The notes under the pieces are model-generated. The model worked only from the letters and a program-made list of their open reading frames with translations. It had not been told where the DNA came from and ran no database searches. The position numbers were made by a program, and so were the translations under genes. A DNA stretch of 64,000 nucleotides, taken from positions 32,932,651 to 32,996,650 of the forward strand of contig OX424558.1 of NCBI GenBank assembly GCA_949152475.1, in the 5' to 3' direction. Source of the DNA: Terebella lapidaria. Taxonomy: Eukaryota; Annelida; Polychaeta; Terebellida; Terebellidae. Of the stretch, positions 25,527 to 35,826 are shown in pieces. The number at the start of each line of letters is the position of its first letter. The stretch's first letter is position 1.

Positions 25527-26390
25527 GTGATGACAGATATCCAGAACCTGAAACGCCCGGCAATACGAAGGCTAATGTGGAGTCGAGTTTCGAGGGCCGG
25601 CACCGGTGGAAACTGGGCAAATATACAGGAAGTTCAAACGAAATCAAGACCAAAATCGCCAGGCACACGGCACAAAATGGCAACTTCAGTGCCTGCAAGA
25701 AATTGCCTGCCAGTCGTCAGTGATAAATTACAAAAAAAACTCTACTTATCCAATCTACTGTATGGTGAGCCTGAGAAGTCATTTTTCAACACTCGAGGCA
25801 TACCATTACTCCTAGGCAAGCAAATAGATCAGCAGATGACCGACTATGTTGAAAATCTTCGTTTGAAAGGGTGCCATGTCAATAGAAATATTGTCATTGC
25901 TGCTGCCAAAGGCATCATGAAGGGATCAAATTTGTCTGTGGTCAACCAGCCTGAGATTGGGCTGAAGTGGGCTGAATCTTTTCTCAAGAGACACGATGTC
26001 ATTAGACGCAAGCGTACATAGGCAGAAAGAATATTCTTAGCAAATTTTGAGGCTGCTAAGCAAGAATTTTTTTATCTTTATCGACAATGTCATTGCAGAA
26101 AATTGCATAATCCATGGTGACTTGATAGTCAATATCGATCAAACTGATCTGAAGCTTGTTCCGGTTTCAGAGTGGACTCAAGGATCCTCTATAATTATAG
26201 CCGATCCTTGGTGGACTCTTGAGAAAGCAGGTAAGCTCAGTACTAACACTTCAGTACTGTGACTTTAATTTCCTCTAAGCAAAACAAAGATGATTTCCTG
26301 CAACTATATGAATTGTTTTCCTTCTAAACAATTATAGGCACACAGGTGGCCATTAAAGGAATTGAGGATAAGCGTGAGATCACATGCAGC
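25527..26390 (+). pseudogene. Pogo-type transposase, copy C, best-preserved N-terminal half with an intron
   Basis: Pieces in order: a basic N-terminal segment (about 25,600-25,700, LGKYTGSSNEIKTKIARHTA); a CENP-B-type DNA-binding domain (25,790-26,019) with TRGIPLLLGKQIDQQMTDYV, NRNIVIAAAKGIM and KWAESFLKRHDVIRRK; then, in another frame, the start of the DDE_1 domain (26,119-26,230) with LIVNIDQTDLKLVPVSEWT, where the Asp of NIDQT is the first catalytic residue. A GT-AG intron (26,231-26,337) joins EKA to GTQVAIKGIEDKREITC in phase. Homology ends near 26,390. Copies A and B lack this middle part. Frameshifts and a stop after KRT make it non-functional. Confidence 0.78.
26231..26337 (+). other. 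Spliceosomal intron in the pogo transposase
   Basis: The donor is GCAG|GTAAGCTC and the acceptor ATTATAG|GCACAC. It is 107 bp with a pyrimidine-rich stretch (TTTTCCTTC) before the acceptor. Splicing restores the family motif of Gly-Ser/Thr-x-Val-x-Ile-x-Gly followed by D-K-R-x-x-T. This is inferred from reading frame and family pattern only. Confidence 0.65.
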
Positions 26391-28905
26391 AGATATATAA
26401 GGGCCTTAAAAATCGTTGTCACCCACAAGGTACTAGTAGTACATGTACTACTATTTACATGTTGTATTCAGCATTGTGTTATCATGTTGTAACACAGTGC
26501 TGAATACTGGTATCAAGCAAAGGTATCATTAAGGCTGGCTATTGCTACAAATATCTGTAGCAATAGCTACAAATACGAGTATCGTCACCATAGTATCTAA
26601 TATTATATCATTGTAAGATAATTCCTGGTCTTAAAAAATTCAATGAAGAAGACGTTTTATCAGTGTTTGTTCAAACACTTCTCGTGTCAATTCTGATGAG
26701 AAAAATCGTTGGACATGGACTGGCATATAAGATATATATATATTATTTGCAGTGAAGTAGTGAATGAATTCCCATAGTCGACACTATGCGTTACAATAGT
26801 GAATGTATCCTTGACTCAGGCGTTACAATAGTCAGCCAAATTTTCACTCGCCGATATCTTGTAGAAAAAGCATATTTTTCAGTAAATTGCATGACTAATT
26901 ATATGCAGCACAGTCCACTTTGTATCATAGACTTCTAAATGCTTCGAAATAGCCTCCGATTGAATTTGTTAAAGTTGAATAATCGGTTTTTGGTTTTCTG
27001 TTTGAAGGTGATCAGTAGCTGTCCCTAGAGCAGTTGCACAATGCAGAAGTTCCAATGTGCACACGGATTTGTTTGAATTTGACATTGAAAATCGTATATT
27101 TAAAAATAGTTTCGCTCGGAGCGGTTCCCATGCAGTGATGCAAAATTAACAAAAATGGCTGAAAATATGGACAAATATACAGCTCTATCACTTCAAACTC
27201 GTATATGTATGGTATATTATAGTGATGGAACCCCAAGTCTTCAGTTCGATTCTTTTGTGTTGCAAATAATGACAATATAGGGAAATTCGTGTCTTTGTTT
27301 ATGTTAGCGCAGATGTAAACAATTTTTGATTGTGGTAATGTGAGCTACCAAAGTCGGTTTCGGCACTGTGGTTGGATAAGCCTGTACTGCACGGAGGGAC
27401 CTATCATTCCACACGAAACCTTTAGGTATATTTTTCCAAAGTACAGTTTTGCATGATGGACAAAATATTTTTGGTTCAACTTGCCCCAAACCAATAATAA
27501 CTATTAACTGTTAATTTATCTGTGATATGCGGATGGGTTTCTGAAAGACAGACAATATCGAAATTTAATCTATCAATCACTTCACTTCCGATATCTTTGT
27601 CGCAATCTGACCAACCGATATATTCCAACTACCACAGGAGAGATTTTGAGTTGAAAATAAATCGTGTGAGTATAAATTGGCCAGCCTTTGTTGCATGTAT
27701 CTGTGAGTGGACAGATATACGCTGATTGTAATAAACATACACAAGGGGAACATAATTTGGCTGCGAAATTATGTTTCCCGTGTTGACTCTACAGGGGAAA
27801 CAGTATTTCGCTGCCAAAAATGTTTCCCTCTGAAGATCAAAGAGGGGGAACTTCGCGTTATACCGGTCTCACCTAGATCTAACTCGAAACATGAAGTATT
27901 TCACATTATAACATTTTGTAGCCTATTGGAATACGGGATTTAACAATAGAATACCCATTCTTACTTGTTTCATTGCATGCCTATCTGGCAAATTATAACG
28001 TTATCTAATAGGCTATTGTGGCAATATGTAGTCCTCACGGTAATTTTGATGAATATGTATAGGATAATGCACAAGGTCGAGTGTCACTTCGCACTCGGTC
28101 ACTATTGGCGAGATACCCGCGTCCACGTGCGTCATCTGACTTAGTGCAGGGGTTCCTATTTGCAGAAAATAGTAACCTGGCGATTCTGAATTATCCATTT
28201 AATTTCAGGCACTGTCAATTTCGATTTGGGAATTAATAATTTCTATTTTGGAATTACCTAATTTATTTTCTGAATTATATACAATTCCAAGATTCATCAA
28301 TTTCGTTTTCCCGAATTAACAGTTTGTATTTTGGAATTACCTAATTTATTTTCTGAATTATATATTGAACTGAACGGAACTGAATTTATTTTCTTCTCCG
28401 ACAAATAATACAAAAGCAATGACAATGTAATGATGCAATACAGGTGCTGGTTAAATAGGGTAAGCAGGGTAAGCTCAGCAAAGCTGTCTTCCAGCTTACT
28501 CTGTTAAATGATAAAAAAATACATAAGAAGAAAAAGTAGGCCTATGTAAAAAAAATTTATGAGCAGACCGAATTCTCGACACCGCCACCGACGGCACTTC
28601 TTCGTCATTCATAAAAAGTCGAATAAATCCATGAAAGAGTTACATGGACCAGATAGGGAAATGATATACTATACATTGCGTTCGAGAATGTACGCGAGGT
28701 GGACACGATTAACGGTACGTATTTGAACAGACAACGGAAGCTTGGTACATTCCAAGATATGATCGTTTTATGTTTTCTTTAAAAAAGGTTTTTAAAAATA
28801 TTTAATTTCAAGAATTATCAATTTCGTTTTCCCGAATTAATAATTTGTGCGCAAGATGTCACGTAACCATTGACAACATACCATACTTCCGTGCATATAA
28901 GCACA
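26391..28905. other. No recognisable gene; AT-rich with simple repeats
   Basis: No coding region is supported here. A short inverted pair of GCTACAAATAC-type motifs lies near 26,545-26,575. A degenerate direct repeat of about 40 bp (TTTTGGAATTACCTAATTTA) occurs at 28,241 and 28,331, with a related TTTCGTTTTCCCGAATTAA at 28,302 and 28,818. GGGGAAACA-type motifs recur at 27,740-27,850. All open frames are short and unconserved in appearance. Confidence 0.5.
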
Positions 28906-28908
28906 TGC

Positions 28909-29030
28909 CAGGGGCGGATCCAGGATTTGACTACCAGGGGGGGGGATTTGGGCGCTGACTTCTGGAGTGAGCGAAACAAGGGAGGTCTGTGGGGTCGGAG
29001 ACTCAGTAAGTGGTGGCCTGACAGTGGTAC
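28909..29030 (+). mobile_element. hAT-type terminal sequence fragment
   Basis: CAGGGGCGGATCCAGGATTT at 28,909 resembles the terminal inverted repeat of widespread hAT-type elements, followed by a G-run typical of them. The matching inverted end was not found, so this is a single end or a solo fragment. Confidence 0.4.
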
Positions 29031-29120
29031 ACATTTTCTGTAAAATTCGAAATTGTTATTATTTAATGTAAATAGCGTGTACATTTCACACTGTCGAATA
29101 AACTTGACTTGACTTGACTC
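29030..29120 (+). mobile_element. LINE/SINE 3' tail with CTTGA repeats
   Basis: A short segment ending GTCGAATAAA followed by ACTTGACTTGACTTGACTC. The AATAAA plus pentamer tail is the usual 3' terminus of CR1/L2-like retroposons. Only about 90 bp is present, consistent with strong 5' truncation. Confidence 0.5.
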
Positions 29121-29239
29121 AGTTAGCCCCCCTACAAAATTTTGCAGTTTGTACTCTCTCGCTCTCTAGCATACGCTCTCTAGCAGCTACCGCGTTGTTG
29201 ATTTGAAAACATTTTAGAACATTTTTTCCTTACACTGAT

Positions 29240-30663
29240 GTAACGTTTGACACCCGCTACCTATGGCGAGAGCGCCCCGTGCGGTGGCAAGGTCACGACG
29301 GGCGTCGTAATTACTTAACTATAACCAGGTGACAATCTGTCCGGACGAATCCGGCCATCATACATCACATCATAACACATCATAGACATACAAAATACAT
29401 TATACATCAGTTATGGTAATTAAGGTAGCCCGTTGTGTGGAGCCCCAGACGCCATCGAAGCGGCGCCCCGGAACCCGCACACGTGGGCGTGTTGCTGGCT
29501 GGCCTCGCTGACGGCACTGCCGTGGGGATAGAACCCCGGACAGCCGACGGTTTGTCAGAGCCTGTGTTGCACCATCTCAGGGCGAGAGACTGGTGATCAC
29601 AGGGCAAGCCCGAATTCAACACAATCTCCCTCCTGGGCCCCCGATTGGAAATGGTCCCCGGGGCTTTATTGGCCCACTTCTAGCCGGACGTAAGGGACGT
29701 GGAGCTCATGGCCGAGGTCACCCGTCGTCCTCTCGCCTTGCTAGCTCTGAGACAACTCCCGAGTAAGCAAAACGGGCTGGCAGTATTCATTCCACCAGCA
29801 CATGAGGGACAAGGGATGACGTAAGACCATTGTTCAGTATACTGGAGCGAGAGAAGGACGGTGAGTCGCCATGACGACTCACGAGCTTCGAACAGAAGCG
29901 GCCAAAACAAGAATAGTGTTAACAACAAGTCTCCTGCCGCAATCTTCGGGCAAAATCGCCACATTTACATTACTACATAGCTCCCTCTGAACTATAAGCA
30001 CCCCTGTGATTACATCACTACAAAGCTCTCTCTGAGCTATAGGCATCCCAGTGCTGTACACCACTACATAGCTCCCTCTGAGCTAGAAACATCCCTGTGG
30101 TTACATCACTACACAGCTCCCTCTGAGCTATAGGCATGCTTGTGCTTTACATTACTACAAAGCTCCCTCTGAGCTTTAAGCACCCTTTGGGCTAATACAT
30201 CACTACAAAGCTCCCTCTGAGCTAATAGGCAGGCTTGTGCTTTACATTACTACATAGCTTCCTCTGAGCCCAAAGCACCCCTTGTGCTTGTTATATTTTC
30301 TCTCTCCGCTCCCTCTGAGCTAATATATGTATCTTTAATTGCATTACATCATTGGGGCACCGCTTGTGCCACAAGAAAGCAAAGAACCACACCATTTTAG
30401 TTCTGGCGTTGTTCTGGTGTATAGCTCCAGTATACGAAACCTACGAATCTTCACTGGTGTTCTGTTTTCCTTGAAAGCTTTAAAGCAAGTGACTCATAAC
30501 AGTGTGTAATCTTATATCTACAGCGACACCAGCCCATGGACTTTGGATACAACTGCATACTGTATATTTTATATGTGTACGGTATACATGTATGAATGTG
30601 ACTGAGCACTGAATAAACCAAACCAAAAAGGAACCCCTACGGTACCCAGTTACTGCTCCTACA
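29240..30663 (+). mobile_element. LTR-like GC-rich repeat, possibly a solo LTR (fossil)
   Basis: The block begins TGTAACGTTTGACACCCG and ends CTGCTCCTACA, so it has TG...CA edges, with an AATAAA signal about 50 bp before the right end (30,611). Its base composition is much richer in GC than its surroundings. It contains a minisatellite (29,965-30,330). A minus-strand stretch near 29,520-29,600 has tRNA-promoter-like boxes (GGTTCTATCCC), so a tRNA-derived SINE is an alternative for that part. No flanking duplication is clear. The family is unassigned. Confidence 0.35.
29965..30330 (+). repeat. Minisatellite, ~45-bp unit, about eight copies
   Basis: The repeated core is ACTACATAGCTCCCTCTGAG followed by CTATAGGCATCCC and a variable TGTG end. 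Each unit contains the near-palindrome GCTCCCTCTGAGC. Unit length varies between about 42 and 50 bp. Confidence 0.8.
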
Positions 30664-30868
30664 TTGTACGCTGGCACAAGCATTGCGAAGTATTTAAAGC
30701 TGGCCTACGCGGAATGAGCAGTATTCCTGGTAAAATGTTAAATTTAACAATTAATGCTTGTTCCAACGTACCATTGTACCGGCATTTAGGAGACATCGGT
30801 GCCCAGTCCCCGTCGGATATGATATCCATATTTGGGATATTATCAGGCAAGAGTTAGGCGTCGGCTGG

Positions 30869-30940
30869 CTTGGCACAGAAGACGCCCGAGCAGCCTAATC
30901 TCTTGTTTGGCACAGAAGACGCCCGAGCAGCCTAATCTCC
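30869..30940 (+). repeat. 37-bp tandem duplication
   Basis: TTGGCACAGAAGACGCCCGA is present at 30,870 and again at 30,907, each followed by GCAGCCTAATCTC. It lies upstream of the TATA-like site at 31,054. Confidence 0.8.
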
Positions 30941-31053
30941 GCGTCGCTCAGGCTGGATACGGAGATCTGGCCTAGCAGCACAGTTCCGGCCTTCACTAGA
31001 CTATATCAGTGGCATGTACAGGCGCAGCCACTGATAGTGTACACAGCCTGCCG

Positions 31054-31158
31054 TATAAAAACACTCCCCCACCCACTCGAGCGAGCCCAGAACTGCAACA
31101 CTTTTTGAACCAGTGACACGTTGCACATTAGGACTCAACATGCAACTGAGATTTCCAA
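31054..31158 (+). promoter_or_regulatory. TATA box with short ATG-bearing exon candidate
   Basis: TATAAAAA at 31,054 sits in a locally GC-richer segment. About 85 bp downstream an ATG at 31,140 opens a six-codon frame that meets a good donor (CCAA|GTAAGTG at 31,159). This could be the promoter and first exon of a gene interrupted by later insertions, or the remains of the Tc1-like element's 5' region. No second exon was recognised, so it is only a candidate. Confidence 0.3.
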
Positions 31159-31200
31159 GTAAGTGAATATTTGGTGATGTAGTGATACATGTACGTTATA

Positions 31201-34200
31201 TTAGTGCATGTTCTTAGCAAAAAATGTTCACACTGTGATAAAAGCATGAAACTTTGCGTATCACTTGCTGATCAATATAAGCTAGGGAGCCATTCTCAAT
31301 ATGGCCGGTGCCGGATATGGCAGCCATTCTTCTTTTTGCAGTAAATCGAATTCAAACGGCCGGTTTGCGAAATTCGTTATTTCTACCTATGCCTGTCAAA
31401 TATTATCCAATATCCACAAAATTGGTATCAAACTGACCGGAAAAACAAGGCCAACTCACTCATAATGAAAAGTGATAATGATAGTAAATGTTCTGCAGCA
31501 TCATGTAAAAAACCCCAGTTTTTGGCTTGAATTTTGACAAATTATTCACGGATCTCATAGTCGGGCATGTAAAATGATGTTCCTTGCATCCTCTCCTCCC
31601 CCTCCCCCCGATGATTCTCTGAATTTTTTTTAGTTATTTTCGAACATATTACTGATTATTGCAGATGTTTCTAGAGACCCATCGCTCTATGGTTTTCTGG
31701 GCCTTTTTCAGAATGGCCGCCGTTGAAATCATGTTTTGGGCTATATCTCAGCTTCTGTTGGAGGTAGAGACATGGTTTTAGTGTCTATACTTATGTTTTT
31801 GATAGTGGGGAATCTAATTTTATCATTGCTGAGTACCTGTGACGGTTGATTGCTTCAGAATTATGAATGGCTGACAATGAAACTGGCGAAAGGCACATTT
31901 CCAACCATGGTGCGACTGATATGAGTAGAAATCCTAAAAGGGGCCAGATTGATAGTAAAAGCAGTTCCATTCCCACACGGCCAACAGATAATTTCTGAAT
32001 TTAAGCAAGGCCTTTGCATAAAAATTACCAGTAATGATAAAACTAAACAATCCAATAATAGACCAGTACGGATCCTGTAATTTCCCTTCTATTGCAATGG
32101 AATCAAGGCACCATATAATGCCATTGAAGGTCACTTCTACCACGTGTTTGTTGATTTCATCAACTGCCATGAACATGGGAAATATCTCTGCCTCAACACC
32201 CATGCACCAGTTTTGTTCCAAGCATGTTCATTGTTGATTGGTTTCCGGTTGACACAGGAGTTGCCCCTTATGTATGATACAGTGATGACATGTGATTTGT
32301 TTGTCCAGAACGCTAAGACAGTTACCTGAAAACTATGCAGTAGCTCAAGATAAATGTTCTATGCCAATGATAGCTTTGACATCTAGTCTCAAGAACGATT
32401 AACCGGAAAATTTGGAATGGCATTTACATGTATACATTCCAAGCTAGACCGTTTGCATCCGCAAAATTGACAAGGGTTTGTGCAATGACATTTGACATCA
32501 AGATCAAAATCATCCCTGATACAAGATATTGTGGTTAACATGGGAAATTTCTTGCCGTCTTTCTCATTCCATCCATGCCCTGTAAGGTTTCGAACAACCC
32601 CTAGTGGTTAATGGGCTCTAGTCCCTGTGCTTACGAGGTCAATGTTGATATCATCAATAATAGATTTAATGAAGGACAGCCCACAGACCAATTGCATCAT
32701 CACTCGTTTCAGCTCAGATGATAATAACATGTGAAGGAGGACGCGCTGTCAGATCCAGTGAATGCATGAAATAGGATCATGAATTTATCACTGATGACAT
32801 CAACGCTGACCTCGTCGGGATGAAGGTTCTCTTTCACAAGATTCATATGTAATGAATTCTTGAAACAAGTGATGTGATAGAAAAACATATCAGAAGATCT
32901 CCAATTAAGGACACCAACTAGAGCCCATTAACCAGTAGGGGCTGTTCAAAACACCACAGACCATGGATGGACTGAAACAGACGACAAAGATGGTTCCCAT
33001 TTAGACCATATTGCATTTTGTCAAGGATGTCTTTGACTTTTGTGTCAAATGCCACTGCACAAAATATAGTTCACCTTGCGAATCCAAAAGATCCAGGTTG
33101 GAATGAACATGAATATGCCATTGCTTATTTGCTGTGTAATCGTTCTTGAGACTAGAGGTCAAGCTTGGATTGGCATAGAATTTGTCGGGAGCTACTGCAT
33201 TGTTTTCCGTTCACTGTCATACCGTGCTGCACAAAACATCACACACATATTTCTGTGCCATACATAAGGGATAATCATTTTTAGGTTACCGGACCTATGG
33301 TCCGATAACCTATTGGCATGGCGTTGCGTCCGTCGTCGTCGGCGTCTGCGTCGTCCGTCCACATTTTTATCTTCAAAGTTTAGGATCGGATCTTTCTGAA
33401 ATTTTGCACAAAAATACTTTAAAATATTTCAAGGTTTTTATTTTGTTTTTCAATTTTCACATTTTTTTTAAATGGCAGCCATTTTTGCCGAAAAACGGCC
33501 AATTTCTGAGTTTGGCGACAATTTTCTCAAAAACTGTTCAGACAGTTTTGAGATTTTTATTTCAAAAGATCTCAAATATCTCTGTGATATGTATTAGTTT
33601 TGTTGCCCCTGAATCGCCGGTCTGCATGTGGCGGCCATTTTCATGTTCTTGAAGGGTCCCAAATAGGACTTTCCCATGTTAAATTCTCCTATGCTTTATA
33701 ATGGGACATATTATGCCTAATATCTCACTTATTATTGAGATTAGAGACTAGGAATCAATCATGGACACATAGGAGATGATATATGCTGATTATTGTCATG
33801 ACATTGAATTTGACCTCATTTTTATCGACTTTACAGCTTAGGAATCAATAAAAATGATATATGCTGAATATTCTCGTGACCTTGAATTTGAACTTTGACC
33901 TCGTTTTCAAGGTCACGGGAAAAATGGCCAATATCTCACTTATTATCGACTTTACAGCTTAGGAACCAATTGTGAACATATAGGAAATGACATATGCCGA
34001 ATATTCTGATGACCTTGAATTTGACCTTTGACCTCATTTTCAAGGTCAAAGAACAAAATGGCTAATATCTCGCTTATTATCGACTTTACAACTTGAGAGT
34101 CAATTGTGGACAGATAGAAAATGTTTTATTCTAAATATACTTTGCCTCAGTTCAAATTTGACCTTTGACCTAAATTTCAAGGTCAGTCAACTTATTTTCA

Positions 34201-35295
34201 AGGTCAGAATACAAAATGGCTTATATCTCGCTTATTATCGAATTTACAGCTCAGGATTCCATAGTGAACATATAAGAAATGATGTATGCTAAATATCTTG
34301 GTGATAGAGAATTTGACCTTTTATCCCATTTCCAAAGTCAGAGAACAAAATGGCTGATATCTCGCTTATTATCGACTTTGCAGCTTAGGAATCAATTGCG
34401 AATATAGAGGAAATGATATATGCTGAATATTTTCATGAACTTGAACTTTGACCTCATTTTAAAGGTCACATCACAGAATGGATAATATCTCACTCATTAT
34501 CGACTTTACAGCTTAGGAATCTATTGTGGACATACTAGAAGTGATATATTTGTTGAATGTTTCATGGCCTTGAATTCATTAATGACCTTATTTTCAAGGT
34601 CACTGGACAAAAGGCTACTATCTGAAATGTATATTGTCCGGTAACCTCTCTTAGCCCTTGGGCTGATTTTCATTGTATTAAGCCATTCAGCACGATTATG
34701 CTACTGTCTCAACAGGAAAGCTTTTCAACAATGACCATGCTTCATTTGCCACGCAGAACAAAACTGGTGGGTGTTGAGGCAGGGACCCTTCCCATGCTCA
34801 TGACAGGTGATGACACGATCAAAGAATGATAGGGAACTTAACTGACTAAAAAAATGATTCCAGATGATCATGCGGGAAGGGGGTGCAGGCACTCCTAGTG
34901 TACATGTCCGACTACGAGATGCATAAACAACTTGTCAAAATTCAAGCAAAAAAACAACATTTTTTTGGACATATAGCTGTAGAGTGTTTGATATAATTAT
35001 GTTTTTCCGCTATAAGTGAGCTGTTTTTCCGGTCAGTTTGATACCAATTTTGTTGATATTTATTAATATTTGACCAATTAGAAAAGGTAGAAATAACCAA
35101 TTTCTCAAACAGGTCATTTTAGGTCGATTTACTGCAAAAAGAAAAATGGCTGCCATATCCACCACAGGCCACATTGAGAATGGCTCCCTAGCTTATATTC
35201 TTCAGTGACTGATACTCTACCCCTCTGCAAAGCTTCATGCTTTTATCACAATGTGAACAACTCGTCCAAAATTATGACCTAAGAACCTGCACTAA
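31201..35295. mobile_element. 4.1-kb giant inverted-repeat (foldback) element
   Basis: The outer ends are TTAGTGCATGTTCTTAG (31,201) and the reverse complement of TTAGTGCAGGTTCTTAG (ending 35,295), each bordered by TA, giving a TA target duplication (31,199-31,200 and 35,296-35,297). The inverted relation continues inward: 31,270-31,620 pairs with 34,850-35,215; 32,170-32,260 with 34,695-34,800; 32,350-32,520 with 33,000-33,190; 32,575-32,640 with 32,915-32,980. Apart from a later GGTTACC-family insert in the right arm, most of the element is thus two arms around a centre near 32,770. No transposase is visible. A TA duplication suggests mobilisation by a Tc1/mariner-type enzyme. Confidence 0.82.
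33278..34670 (+). mobile_element. GGTTACC-family element, copy 3
   Basis: The head is TTTTTAGGTTACCGGACC then TATGGTCCGATAACC, an inverted pair that could fold as a hairpin, followed by GGCATGGCGTTGCGTCC. After the body (ATTTTGCACAAAAAT, GGCAGCCATTTTTG, CTGTTCAGACAGTTTTGAG) come about seven 134-bp minisatellite units (33,700-34,600). The tail is TATTGTCCGGTAACCTC then TTAGCCCTTGGGCTGA. It sits inside the right arm of the foldback element; the left arm (about 32,265) shows the uninterrupted sequence. Confidence 0.8.
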
Positions 35296-35826
35296 TAAAG
35301 AAAACAAGAAGACAGGACCGTTTGTTGATTCGCCTGTGTACTAGTGGCCGTACCATGCCAGCCAGGGCCATGAGTGTACAGTGGCAGAACGCCATACGTA
35401 TACGCGTATCCAGAACACTAGTGAACAGCCGATAGGATCGAGCTGGGTTTTTTACTGCCAGGAGACCATTAAGGAAATCCCAGCTGAGTCAAAGACATCA
35501 TGAGCAACCTCTGCAGTGGGCCAGGGATCACCGCCATTTGGAGCCACATCTTTGGATTCATGTCATATTTAGTGACGAGGCGAGCTGTACCGCCATGATA
35601 GACGCATCCGAGTTCACAGATGAGTTGAAGAACTTTACCATGAACCTGCATACTACCCAGGGTGCAGGCTGGGGGCATTGGGATAACCATATGGAGAGCT
35701 TTCCACGCATGTGGAAAAGTGACCTTGTGATCCTGGACGCAATCTGGATCAACACCAGTACATACGCATCCTAGACCAAACAATGTTGCCATTCGCTCGA
35801 GGGGCTTTCCAGGATAATTTTGTGTA

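Larger units (their letters stand above)
19564..26390 (+). repeat. Tandem unit copy C, split by a 3.65-kb insert
   Basis: The left part (19,564-21,860) is a more diverged relative of A and B, with a single copy of the 1.2-kb sub-repeat. The right part (25,512-26,390) resumes at GGTCAACGACATTGAGTGAT and encodes transposase pieces. The 12 bases GGTCAACGACAT occur on both sides of the insert. Copy C lacks about 600 bp that A and B have before the transposase (about 2,750-3,400 in A). Beyond 26,390 the unit end seen in A and B is not found. Confidence 0.75.

Noticed and set aside
29407-29622. Minus-strand tRNA gene or ribosomal RNA fragment in the GC-rich block
   Set aside because: A B-box-like GGTTCTATCCC is present, but no cloverleaf could be built by eye; no rRNA core sequence is seen.
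31934-32221. 95-codon minus-strand frame in the foldback element as its transposase
   Set aside because: Too short, no DDE motif, and the paired arm has no matching frame.
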